Source: a virus. Taken from it: 31,892 bases of DNA. Each line of letters begins with the position of its first letter. Positions within the stretch are counted from its first letter, which is position 1. The position numbers and the translations under genes were made by a program. The notes below the pieces were generated by a model. The model did no database searches, was not told the DNA's origin, and saw nothing but the letters and a program-made list of their open reading frames with translations. Of the stretch, positions 22,204 through 29,561 are shown piece by piece. Where the stretch lies: IMG/VR virus record IMGVR_UViG_3300046683_000089, positions 1 through 31,892 of that record. One strand, written 5' to 3'.

Positions 22204-22700
22204 CGGAACACTCCTTGCTTCAGTCGAAAATTCCGCACGGAATCCGCGTGGAATCCGCGCGGAAAATTCGTTCCCCGCGCGCGCACGCGCGCGTGATCCC
22301 GTACCCGTACCCGTCCCGTACCAGATCCCGTCTCCGCGTACGGTCGTCCCGTCCGCCTTTGTATTACCAATTAGTGCAGCGCGCTGCGCGCGCCATTTCC
22401 CGATTTGTGAACAAAACACAAGCGTCGACGATCGCGCGCGTCGTGCACACGCTGTTAGCGGCGGAACAGTTCGACACGCTGGCCGACCTGACCGACGCGC
22501 TGAAGTGGAAGCTGGCGACCCTGCACATCCGGTGGACCCACGACGACCTGAACGCCGCGTATCGCCTCGTCGTCACCGCGCGGCCGTTGCCTGGCCCCGA
22601 GCTGCCGCGCCGGGTGCGCCACGTCGAACGCGAACCCGACGTGACGATCTCCCGCCACGAGGCGGCAGCGATGCTGCACCGGCTGGGGATCGTCCTATGA
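22200..22700 (+). CDS. Unknown protein, possibly continuing the replication module (166 aa)
   Basis: ATG 22200 overlaps the previous stop. Residues ~1-50 are linker-like (IPHGIRVESARKIRSPRAHA then PYPYPSRTRSRLRV) over a repetitive CCCGTA-rich stretch, as expected for the tail of replication-initiator proteins. Residues ~55-166 are a helical domain: AISRFVNKTQASTIARVVHT, LLAAEQFDTLADLTDALKWK, LHIRWTHDDLNAAYRLVVTA, resembling small phage winged-helix proteins. Either a separate gene translated by coupling, or the two parts arose by frameshift in an ancestral gene. Confidence 0.6.
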   Translation: MTEHSLLQSKIPHGIRVESARKIRSPRAHARVIPYPYPSRTRSRLRVRSSRPPLYYQLVQRAARAISRFVNKTQASTIARVVHTLLAAEQFDTLADLTDALKWKLATLHIRWTHDDLNAAYRLVVTARPLPGPELPRRVRHVEREPDVTISRHEAAAMLHRLGIVL

Positions 22701-22936
22701 GAGCGTGGGCGCGCGCGACACGGCTACGGCACTGCGGCCGGTGTGGGACCGACGTCGCGGTCGGCGCACCCTACCTGTCGATTCGCGTCGGGGCCGGGCG
22801 CGAGCTCGTGCGTTGCGTGACGTGCGAAGGCCCGGCGCCGCCGGATCTGCCGCCCGTGATCGTGACGCGGTCGGTGCACGAGCCCATCAATTTGACGCGG
22901 TTCGGGATCTTACCGATCGACTGGCGGCGACGATGA
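22697..22936 (+). CDS. Zinc-ribbon mini-protein (79 aa)
   Basis: ATG overlaps the previous stop. CGRCGTDVAVGAPYLSIRVG and RCVTCEG give two Cys-x2-Cys knuckles about 26 residues apart, the layout of phage zinc-ribbon proteins that describe 'C..C...i..G..y..v' domains. Likely binds one zinc ion; role in early metabolism unknown. Confidence 0.7.
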   Translation: MRAWARATRLRHCGRCGTDVAVGAPYLSIRVGAGRELVRCVTCEGPAPPDLPPVIVTRSVHEPINLTRFGILPIDWRRR

Positions 22937-23142
22937 CAGACAGCCTCGAGAAAATTCGGCTGAAAGGCAGCGCGAAACGCTACAAGCGTGCGCCCGGGCC
23001 GACGGGTGCCGCGCGGCTCGAACGGCGCGTCCACCGCCTCGCGCTCGACGCCGCGCGCCTCGCCCGCAAACACGACCACGACCAGGGCTATGCGGCGCGC
23101 TTGCTCGAAGTGCTCTCGGTGTTCGTCGCGGAGGAAGGCTGA
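22933..23142 (+). CDS. Unknown basic helical protein (69 aa)
   Basis: ATG 22933 overlaps the preceding stop. Basic N-terminus (KIRLKGSAKRYKRAPGPTG), then helices RRVHRLALDAARLARKH and GYAARLLEVLSVFVAEEG. No family recognised; the composition would suit nucleic acid binding. Confidence 0.6.
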   Translation: MTDSLEKIRLKGSAKRYKRAPGPTGAARLERRVHRLALDAARLARKHDHDQGYAARLLEVLSVFVAEEG

Positions 23143-23143
23143 C

Positions 23144-23338
23144 ATGGCGCCCGTCTACGTGTATGTCTATCTGGAACACCCGACCGCAGGCCCCGACGCG
23201 TATTCGATCGCCGGGGTGCCGGGCCTCACGTACGCGGAAGCGCACGAACTCGCCGACGCGGCGAACGCGATCCTCGCGCGCCGCACAGGCACGCCCGACC
23301 CACACCGCATCGCCTTCACGATGCCGGAGGAAGGCTGA
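23144..23338 (+). CDS. Unknown small protein (64 aa)
   Basis: ATG 23144 follows GAGGAAGG by a good distance. Begins MAPVYVYVYLEHPTAGPDAY and has a helix LTYAEAHELADAANAILARR. It ends in MPEEG, like the EEG end of the previous gene, from a shared GAGGAAGGCTGA that also serves as the ribosome site of the following gene. Function unknown. Confidence 0.58.
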   Translation: MAPVYVYVYLEHPTAGPDAYSIAGVPGLTYAEAHELADAANAILARRTGTPDPHRIAFTMPEEG

Positions 23339-24915
23339 TGGACACCGCCCGTGAACTGTTACACGCCCTCGATCGCGTGCTCGCCGCGCAGGCGGTCGAT
23401 CCCACGCTCGCCGCGCTCACCGGCCACGTGCTCGGCGGGCTCATGGCAGCCAACCCCGACATGGACGAGACGATCGCGATCGACCAGGCGATCCGCATGG
23501 CGCGCGCGACCGTCGCGCAGCTCGCCGGCGCGCCGATCACGCCGCCGCCGGTGGTCGCCGGTCGCACCGTGCTCACGCCGGCGGATTTCACGTATCTCGG
23601 CGCCGCGACGCTCCCGCTCGACACGAACGGCCAGACGCGGTTCGGGTACTCGACCGGCGCGCTCTCCGGCCGTGTCGTCGACGGCGCGATTCACCTGTTC
23701 ATCACGGGCGCACAAGCCGAGACCGGCTGGATGGACCCCGTCTACGAGGTTGCGTGGCACGGCGCGGGCACGCGCTGCACATTCGTCACCAATTGGGGCG
23801 ACATCACGCTGGGGAAGCGCGTCTCGGCGGCCGGCAACGCCGTCCCGCTGCACGGTCTGCTGTGGGACCCCGTGACCGCGTCCCTGCTGTGGACCTACAT
23901 GGACAGCTACAACGTCGGCGGCGCGCACGACCCGTGCCTCGGCGCGTCGCAGCTCACTCCGGGCCACGTGATCGTCTCGGGCCCGTGGCGGCTGACCGAT
24001 CATTGCGCCCGCGTCGGCGGGTATCTCGTGGCCCTGCCGGAGGCGCTCGCGGCGCACCTGGGCGGCGCGCGCTTCGCGGCCGGCGCCCCGATTGGGTCGG
24101 GCAATGCGTCGTCGGCGTGGGGTGCGTTTTGCGCTGCGTTCACGCTGCCGGCCGCCGGCACGCCGGCCGATCCCCTCGCCGATCCGTCGGGCATCACGAT
24201 TCAATCGAAGCACCTGATTTACGCCGACTTCGATCACAAGCAAACGCGCGCCGGCGATGTGGACGACTGCGGGTGGACGCACTACGGCGAAGCGGACAGC
24301 CAGGGCGCGGAACCGCAATTCAACCCGGTGCAGGACGGCACGGGCTGCACCGTCAACGGCGAACTGTGCGGCGTTTCGTACGGCCCGATCAGCACGTTCA
24401 CGTCGATGGATGCGCTCTCGGCGGCGGCGTTCATCGGGGGCGCGCACAAGCACGGGCTCGTGTATGTCGGCCAACTGGCACGGACGATCGCCGCGCAGGC
24501 CGCCGCGTACGGGCCGCTCGGCCGCTGCCATGTGTGGTACGGCCCCGCGCAGGAATACGGCGTCAAGAAAATGTGCGCGCACGGGCAGAACGACACGCGC
24601 TACGCGCCCGAAGCGACCGGCCCGAGTTGCACCACCATGCAGTCGTCGCTGTTCATCTACGACCCGGCCGATCTCGCGTGGGCCGCGCAGGGCCTGTGTT
24701 CGCCGATCCTCCTGCCGCCGACCACCGACGCCGCGGACCTGAGCGCGATCGCGCACGCGGGCACGCCGTTTCCGCAACTCGTGTCCTACGGGTTCTGCAC
24801 GTTCGGCGGCGCGTGGTGGGAACCGGCCAGTCAGACGTTGTTCGTGTCGGAGTGTCACGCCGAATGGCAGGGCGAGTGGCGCCCGGTCGTGCACGCGTTC
24901 CAGGTGGCGTGCTGA
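23338..24915 (+). CDS. Large beta-propeller-like protein, unknown function (525 aa)
   Basis: By far the longest early gene. Residues ~1-70 are helical; from ~80 on the protein is beta-rich with aromatic and Cys-containing strand blocks: FRY-like RFGYSTGALSGRVVDGAIHL, AWHGAGTRCTFVTNWGDITL, LWDPVTASLLWTYMDSYN, SKHLIYADFDHKQTRAGDVD, and a final GGAWWEPASQTLFVSECHAE ... RPVVHAFQV. The last block resembles the closing blade of secreted bacterial propellers ('..yDp..rrLyv.e.......PvvHvf.v'). No signal peptide or catalytic motif seen. Coupled to small genes on both sides. Could be a cargo enzyme-like protein or carbohydrate binder; I do not recognise the family. Confidence 0.75.
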   Translation: MDTARELLHALDRVLAAQAVDPTLAALTGHVLGGLMAANPDMDETIAIDQAIRMARATVAQLAGAPITPPPVVAGRTVLTPADFTYLGAATLPLDTNGQTRFGYSTGALSGRVVDGAIHLFITGAQAETGWMDPVYEVAWHGAGTRCTFVTNWGDITLGKRVSAAGNAVPLHGLLWDPVTASLLWTYMDSYNVGGAHDPCLGASQLTPGHVIVSGPWRLTDHCARVGGYLVALPEALAAHLGGARFAAGAPIGSGNASSAWGAFCAAFTLPAAGTPADPLADPSGITIQSKHLIYADFDHKQTRAGDVDDCGWTHYGEADSQGAEPQFNPVQDGTGCTVNGELCGVSYGPISTFTSMDALSAAAFIGGAHKHGLVYVGQLARTIAAQAAAYGPLGRCHVWYGPAQEYGVKKMCAHGQNDTRYAPEATGPSCTTMQSSLFIYDPADLAWAAQGLCSPILLPPTTDAADLSAIAHAGTPFPQLVSYGFCTFGGAWWEPASQTLFVSECHAEWQGEWRPVVHAFQVAC

Positions 24916-25067
24916 TGGCGCGCGTCTCGATCCGGCTGCGACCCTGCGCGCAGTGCGGCCACCGGCGCGCGCTCACCCTCGTGCTCACGTGTCACCGGAA
25001 TGTCTACGCCTATCGCTGGCTCTGTGTGCGGTGTCGGTCCGGCCGCCGTGACGGAGCGCGCGCATGA
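24915..25067 (+). CDS. Zinc-ribbon mini-protein (50 aa)
   Basis: ATG overlaps the propeller-like gene's stop. RLRPCAQCGHRRALTLVLTC and RWLCVRCRSGRRDG give two Cys-x2-Cys pairs, a compact basic zinc ribbon. Likely nucleic acid or protein binding; function unknown. Confidence 0.62.
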   Translation: MARVSIRLRPCAQCGHRRALTLVLTCHRNVYAYRWLCVRCRSGRRDGARA

Positions 25068-25282
25068 CGCGGCGCCGGCCCGTGGTGCCCGACATCGTGC
25101 GCGACGAAACCGCCACGCTCGCGCCGGGCGACCCCGGATACTGGTTACTGCTGACCGACGACGAAGTCGAAGGCCTGGCGAGTGGTGTCTGTCCGCGCGC
25201 GATCAGTCTCAAGGCATACGAGATGCTTGAATGGAAACGCGAGGCCGCGCGACAGACGGCACGCGCACTCACGGAGGACTAG
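25064..25282 (+). CDS. Unknown small protein ending the early run (72 aa)
   Basis: ATG 25064 overlaps the previous stop. Contains GDPGYWLLLTDDEVEGLASG, then ISLKAYEMLEWKREAARQTA. No recognised domain. It is the last gene before the PEP-CTERM cargo gene, which has its own ribosome site. Confidence 0.58.
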   Translation: MTRRRPVVPDIVRDETATLAPGDPGYWLLLTDDEVEGLASGVCPRAISLKAYEMLEWKREAARQTARALTED

Positions 25283-25339
25283 CATGGTGACCACGCGCGC
25301 GGCTGTCCGTAACGCGAGTCAAAGAGAGTGGGAGTTGAT

Positions 25340-26008
25340 ATGAAACGAGTCTGGGCGAGTCTCCTTCTGGTCCTGAGTGTCTCCCTGCCCGCGTCCGCGG
25401 CCACGATTCTGCAGTTTACGGAGGTGTTGCCGTTCAATACACCGTTCGTGTTCACCGGCAACGGGACCACGACGACGCTGACGGCCTCCAAGGCGGTCGA
25501 TGTGTTCTTCGACCCGTCGTTCTGTCTGGTGGCCGGGTGTGGCGGCGCGACGAATGGGGTCTACGCGCTCGCGCTGAACGCCACCAGTATTGGTCCCGCG
25601 ACCCTCTCCGGTGGCGCGATCACCGAAGCGTTCGCGGGCACGCTCTCGATCACGAACGGGTCGATCGATCTGTTGACGGTGAATTTCACGGACCTGTTGC
25701 AGGGTAGTCTGAACGGGTCCAGCCCGACGCTGCAAGCCAGCCAGCCGCCCGACCTATTCAGTGGGACGTCGAACATCCTCGACCCGCTGAAGCTGGGGAT
25801 TCCTCGTGGGTTCGCGTTCAGCTTCTCCAACCTGACGAATGGCGGGTTGGGCCTGAATGGGACGTCGATTCGCAGCGGCGTCGCCGATGCGACGGGCACG
25901 TTCAGCGCCACGACGGTGCCCGAACCGGCGTCCATGACCTTGCTGGGAACCGGGTTACTCGGATTGGTCGCGTGGGCGCGGCGGAAACGCGAGCACGAGA
26001 TTCACTGA
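25340..26008 (+). CDS. Secreted PEP-CTERM sorting-domain protein
   Basis: A 222-residue protein; ATG 25340 is chosen because GGAG lies seven bases upstream (an in-frame GTG at 25328 is less likely). Signal peptide MKRVWASLLLVLSVSLPASA with an Ala-x-Ala cut site. The mature part is beta-rich (ILQFTEVLPFNTPFVFTGNG, GAITEAFAGTLSITNG). The C-terminus is a textbook PEP-CTERM signal: VPEPAS (~193-198), hydrophobic helix MTLLGTGLLGLVAWA, and basic cluster RRKR. In the host, exosortase would recognise PEP and process the protein at the envelope. The phage encodes no exosortase, so it depends on the host. Probable lysogenic-conversion or entry-modifying cargo (inference). Confidence 0.88.
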   Translation: MKRVWASLLLVLSVSLPASAATILQFTEVLPFNTPFVFTGNGTTTTLTASKAVDVFFDPSFCLVAGCGGATNGVYALALNATSIGPATLSGGAITEAFAGTLSITNGSIDLLTVNFTDLLQGSLNGSSPTLQASQPPDLFSGTSNILDPLKLGIPRGFAFSFSNLTNGGLGLNGTSIRSGVADATGTFSATTVPEPASMTLLGTGLLGLVAWARRKREHEIH

Positions 26009-26271
26009 CGTACCGAGCCGCCACGTTCGCCAAGTCAGTGATAGGGAGCATAGGTGGTGATCTCCTCCTGTGCTCCCGCCTCCAAGGTGGGTCGGAGGAC
26101 GGAGATTCTTCCACGGGACAGCTACGAGCGGAATCCGGCAGGGAAGTCCCGACCCGCCGCCGGCGGAAGTGGTGAGCGCGGTAATCGCGGCATGAGAACG
26201 CCAGGAGTCAGCAGCACCACAGATCAGGCGTGACAGGCCGGAGAGACGGTCACTAACTACGAAAGGCAGAT
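26009..26271 (+). ncRNA. Hairpin-rich non-coding stretch, candidate structured RNA
   Basis: About 260 bases without a credible gene. Perfect 8-bp inverted repeat TCACTGAC/GTCAGTGA (26002-26009, 26034-26041) straddles the upstream stop. It is followed by a long hairpin at 26044-26077 (7 perfect pairs GGGAGCA/TGCTCCC, then more pairs separated by two T-T mismatches and a wobble). Further stems: CCTCC/GGAGG, GGGAC/GTCCC, CGCG/CGCG around GTAAT. No U-tract, so not a simple terminator. Known RNA families were not recognised. Confidence 0.45.
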
Positions 26272-27150
26272 ATGGCCACCTTGAACGTCGCCGTCGTCGA
26301 CCAGGCCGGCGCGCCCGTCGCCGATCAACTCGTCACGATCAACACCTTCAACGCGCTCGATTACGCGCACCCCGGGATCGAGATCAATCCGAACCCGCGC
26401 CGCACCGGGCCCGATGGCCTGGTGAACTTCTACAGCGGCCCGCCGCTCGGTGGCGCCATCATGGTGCAGGCCACCGCGCAGAACGGCACGACCGAGCCCG
26501 TGCACTTCGACGGCACGAGTAACGTGCTCGTCACGGTCACGCTGATTCCGTTCACGACCGCTGCCGCGCCGCCCATCCCTGAACCCGGGCCCGAACCGCT
26601 ACCGCCGTCTGCGGGCGCCGACGCCATCGACCTCTCGGCGGCCATCGTCGCGTCGGGCGATTGTCCGCCGGTCGCGCACCTGCCGATCATCAGTGCCATG
26701 GCGTCGATCTCGCTCACGGAGGCCGACCAGGGGTTCGCGATGAACTTCCCGGGACGCGACACCTGGCCCGGTGTCATCCCGCCCGGCTGGGAGGGCGCGA
26801 TCAACCATACGCTGTGGATTGCCGAACGCATCGGCGGCCAGTGGTACGTGCTGCCCATCAAGGAAGGTTTGCACGATTACCTGACGCTCGGGCCGATCCT
26901 CAACCCGGGACAGATCCCGCAGAACCTCACGTACTTCGCCAGCGCACCGATGTACGGCTATCAACCCAAACCCCGCGAACAGGTCGGGTTCTTCGCGACG
27001 ACTGGGGATACGCGCCGCATGAACCTGCAACCGCCGATCGGCGCTGGTCGCACGAACGTCGTGCTCGTGCCGTTCACGGCCGGCGAGTACACGTTCCCGG
27101 CGAGTGGGACGCGCACGGTCGTGGTCGTCGCATCGACCGGACAGCCATGA
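26272..27150 (+). CDS. Unknown protein with N-terminal Ig-like/carboxypeptidase-regulatory-like domain (292 aa)
   Basis: ATG 26272 with AAAGG about nine bases upstream. Residues ~1-95 look like a carboxypeptidase-regulatory/transthyretin-like beta sandwich (LNVAVVDQAGAPVADQLVTI, TGPDGLVNFYSGPPLGG, VTVTLIPF). A Pro-rich hinge (PPIPEPGPEPLPPS) follows. The C-terminal half has FAMNFPGRDTWPGVIPPGWE, GGQWYVLPIKEGLHDYLTLG and YQPKPREQVGFFATTGD. It stands before the packaging genes. Could be a virion surface or host-wall protein; not recognised. Confidence 0.68.
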   Translation: MATLNVAVVDQAGAPVADQLVTINTFNALDYAHPGIEINPNPRRTGPDGLVNFYSGPPLGGAIMVQATAQNGTTEPVHFDGTSNVLVTVTLIPFTTAAAPPIPEPGPEPLPPSAGADAIDLSAAIVASGDCPPVAHLPIISAMASISLTEADQGFAMNFPGRDTWPGVIPPGWEGAINHTLWIAERIGGQWYVLPIKEGLHDYLTLGPILNPGQIPQNLTYFASAPMYGYQPKPREQVGFFATTGDTRRMNLQPPIGAGRTNVVLVPFTAGEYTFPASGTRTVVVVASTGQP

Positions 27151-27284
27151 CGACCGAAGGCCAGTTCCTCAACCCGCCGAAGTGCCGCACGTGCGGGCAC
27201 ACGATCTGCCCGACGGTGTGGGCGTGTTGCAATCCGCGTTGCCCTAAGAACGCCCCGAAGCCGAAGCGTAAGGTGAAGTCCTGA
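27147..27284 (+). CDS. Zinc-ribbon mini-protein (45 aa)
   Basis: ATG overlaps the previous stop. CRTCGHTICPTVWACCNPRC carries four to six cysteines in Cys-x2-Cys and Cys-C-x3-Cys pairs, followed by a Lys-rich tail (PKPKRKVKS). Its stop shares a base with the HNH start, so it may work with that nuclease. Confidence 0.62.
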   Translation: MTTEGQFLNPPKCRTCGHTICPTVWACCNPRCPKNAPKPKRKVKS

Positions 27285-27580
27285 TGCCGATGGCCCCGCC
27301 GCGCGCGTGCGCCACGTGTGGCCGGCCTGGCTGTACCGTGCACCATGGTGGAACACGCACGCAGCGCACGACGGGCCGACGTCTGCAGGCGTGGCGCTAC
27401 CAGCTCGCCAGGGCGCACCCGTTCTGCGTGCGCTGCCACGTCGAGGTCGCTACCGTGCGTGACCACGTGCTACCCCTGTGGGCTGGTGGACTGGACGTCG
27501 AGACCAACACGCAGGCGCTGTGCGTGGCGTGCCACGACGCCAAGACCAAGGCCGAGTCGCAATGGCGCTATCGCCGGTGA
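27284..27580 (+). CDS. HNH endonuclease next to terminase
   Basis: A 98-residue protein with an HNH fold: CATCGRPGC, zinc Cys pair CVRCHVEVATVRDHVLPLWA (catalytic Asp-His), GGLDVETNTQALCVACHDAK (the N and final H with the second Cys pair), as in phage packaging-associated HNH proteins such as HK97 gp74. These assist terminase in cutting DNA at cos or pac. Position directly before TerL fits. Confidence 0.88.
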   Translation: MPMAPPRACATCGRPGCTVHHGGTRTQRTTGRRLQAWRYQLARAHPFCVRCHVEVATVRDHVLPLWAGGLDVETNTQALCVACHDAKTKAESQWRYRR

Positions 27581-27735
27581 TGCATATGCACCGAGGCTAT
27601 ACATGCCCAAGTCGCCAAGTCCCTAAGTCGTTGATAGACCGCCACTACCGGGGGGTAGGTAATTGATACACCCAGGGGGAGTCGGGAAACCCTCCGGGCC
27701 GGACTTTGTCACGAACTAAACGTGTCTTTGCGAAA
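27581..27735. other. Non-coding gap before terminase, candidate packaging (cos/pac) site
   Basis: Starts with the 10-bp palindrome TGCATATGCA (27581-27590). Then three tandem 8-mers, CCAAGTCG CCAAGTCC CTAAGTCG (27607-27630), and a small stem CTACC-GGGG-GGTAG (27645-27658). Palindromes plus short tandem repeats beside HNH and TerL suit a cleavage or terminase-binding site, but nothing in the sequence fixes the cut. Confidence 0.4.
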
Positions 27736-29544
27736 ATGCGCCTAAAACGCCGCAAGATTGGACGGCCGCGGGTGTCGGATGCCGAGAAGGCGAAGCGGGG
27801 CTATTTGCACCCGGGTCGCCGGCGGTCTCGGCGGCGGTCGCCAGGGCGTCAACAACCGGTCCTGGCGGGGTCAGGACGCGATTACGTGGCGGTCGCGCGC
27901 GAGTACGTGGCCGATGTCCTCAGCGGCCGGCAGACGGCCTGCCAGTGGGTGCGGCGGGCCTGTGAGCGCCACGACCGCGACACGGTGCGTGCGGCGACCG
28001 ATCCGGTCTGGCCGTTCACCTGGTCGGATGCCCACGCGGTCGAGGCGTGCGCCTTTATTGAGCAGCTACCGCACGTCGAGGGCCGGTGGCGCACTGAGAC
28101 GATTCACCTCGAGGCGTGCCAGGTGTTTTTCGTGTGTGCACTGTTCGGGTGGCGCCAGCGCGCCAACCTCATGCAGCGGCGCTTTACGCTCGTATATTTC
28201 GAGGTCGGGCGCAAGGCGGCCAAGTCGACGCTGATGGCGGCGATCGCGCTCTTCCACTTGCTGAAGGAGCAGGAAGTCGGCGCCTCGGTCGTCTGTGGCG
28301 CGACGACGGGCAGCCAAGCGCGGATCGTGTTCGTGATCGCCGCCAAGATGGTGCAACGGTCACCCTTGCTCCGGCAGCTCGGCGCGCGGGCCTTCACCAA
28401 CGCCATCATCACGGCGGACGGATCGATCAAGCCCGTCAATGCCAAGGCGTCGACTCAGGACGGGCTGAACCCGAGCTGCATCGTGCTCGACGAGTCGCAC
28501 GCGCAAAAATTTGGCTTGCACGACGTGCTCAAGAGCGCGCAGGGCGCGCGCGCGAACCCGCTGATGCTCTGCCCGACGACGGCCGGGTATGACCTGCTCT
28601 CGGTCGGCTACGCGTTGCGGACGACGCTGACCAAGGTGCTGCAGCAGGTGTTCGAGGCGGATCACTTCCTCGGGATCATTTACACGCTCGACGACGCCGA
28701 CGACTGGCGCGACGCGCGCGTCTGGGTCAAGGCCAACCCGATGCTCGGCGTGACGCCGACGCTCGAGTGGGTGACGTCCTACTGCCACGACGCGCAGCAG
28801 ACGCCCGGGCTCGAGGGGGAGTTCCGCGTCAAGATCTGCTCGCAATGGTTGCAGTCGGCGCGGACCTGGCTGTCGATGACGGACTGGGACGCGTGCGCCG
28901 AGCCGTCGTTGCGCCTCGAGGCCTTCGCCGGCGCCAAGTGCTGGATGGGCGTCGACCTGGCGCGCCGCGAGGATATTGCGGCGGTCGCGTTGCTCTTCGA
29001 GCGCGCGGACGTGCTCTATGCGTTTGTGAAGTTCTATCTGCCGCGGGACGTCGTCGCGTCGCGGGCGCGCACGGTGCCGGAGTATCTCGCCTGGGCGAAG
29101 AGCGGGATTCTCGAGCTGACCGACGGCGATTTCATCGACCAGCGGCGGATCGAGCAGGACATCCGCGACTGGTGCCGGGTGTTTCAGGTCGCGGCGGTGC
29201 GCTTCGATCAGTGGGATTCGCCGATTATGGTCTCGAACCTCCATGACGCCGGCATCCCGGCGGCCATCCTCACGAAGGACCGCAAGAGTCTGACCGCGCC
29301 GGCGCGCGAGCTCGAGGCACGGCTGCGACGGCGCCGGTTTCGGCACGACGGCAACTCGTGTCTCAAATGGATGGCGAGCAACACCGTGGTCACGCGCGGC
29401 CAGGACGACAGCTTGTGGCCGCGGAAAGAGCACGAAGACTCGCCGAACAAGATCGACGGCATCGACGCGATCCTGCAGGGATTGGCGCCGCTGGTGACAC
29501 CGGGCGCGGCGCCGCCGAGCTATTCGATGGTTGTATTCGGTTAA
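27736..29544 (+). CDS. terL: Terminase large subunit (ATPase and nuclease)
   Basis: A 602-residue protein from ATG 27736 (an in-frame TTG at 27706 would add ten residues; neither has a good ribosome site). Walker A is EVGRKAAKST (156-165), the deviant form of this family, and Walker B IVLDESH (Asp252, Glu253). Nuclease-domain acids: Asp407 in MGVDLARRED, Asp491 in VRFDQWDSP, Asp574/577 in KIDGIDAIL. Family-typical opening RDYVAVAREYVADVLSG is preceded by ~45 extra basic residues with a GRPR motif. Packages phage DNA into proheads through the portal. No small subunit was recognised. Confidence 0.93.
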   Translation: MRLKRRKIGRPRVSDAEKAKRGYLHPGRRRSRRRSPGRQQPVLAGSGRDYVAVAREYVADVLSGRQTACQWVRRACERHDRDTVRAATDPVWPFTWSDAHAVEACAFIEQLPHVEGRWRTETIHLEACQVFFVCALFGWRQRANLMQRRFTLVYFEVGRKAAKSTLMAAIALFHLLKEQEVGASVVCGATTGSQARIVFVIAAKMVQRSPLLRQLGARAFTNAIITADGSIKPVNAKASTQDGLNPSCIVLDESHAQKFGLHDVLKSAQGARANPLMLCPTTAGYDLLSVGYALRTTLTKVLQQVFEADHFLGIIYTLDDADDWRDARVWVKANPMLGVTPTLEWVTSYCHDAQQTPGLEGEFRVKICSQWLQSARTWLSMTDWDACAEPSLRLEAFAGAKCWMGVDLARREDIAAVALLFERADVLYAFVKFYLPRDVVASRARTVPEYLAWAKSGILELTDGDFIDQRRIEQDIRDWCRVFQVAAVRFDQWDSPIMVSNLHDAGIPAAILTKDRKSLTAPARELEARLRRRRFRHDGNSCLKWMASNTVVTRGQDDSLWPRKEHEDSPNKIDGIDAILQGLAPLVTPGAAPPSYSMVVFG

Positions 29545-29561
29545 CCAACAAAGGAGGGCAG

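Noticed and set aside
23359-24894. Minus-strand 511-aa ORF opposite the propeller-like gene
   Set aside because: Arg-rich mirror frame; the plus-strand ORF is coupled to both neighbours and has coherent beta-strand patterns.
26009-26271. Group II intron, retron or diversity-generating element RNA
   Set aside because: No reverse transcriptase anywhere in the window and no recognisable domain V or template/variable repeat pair.
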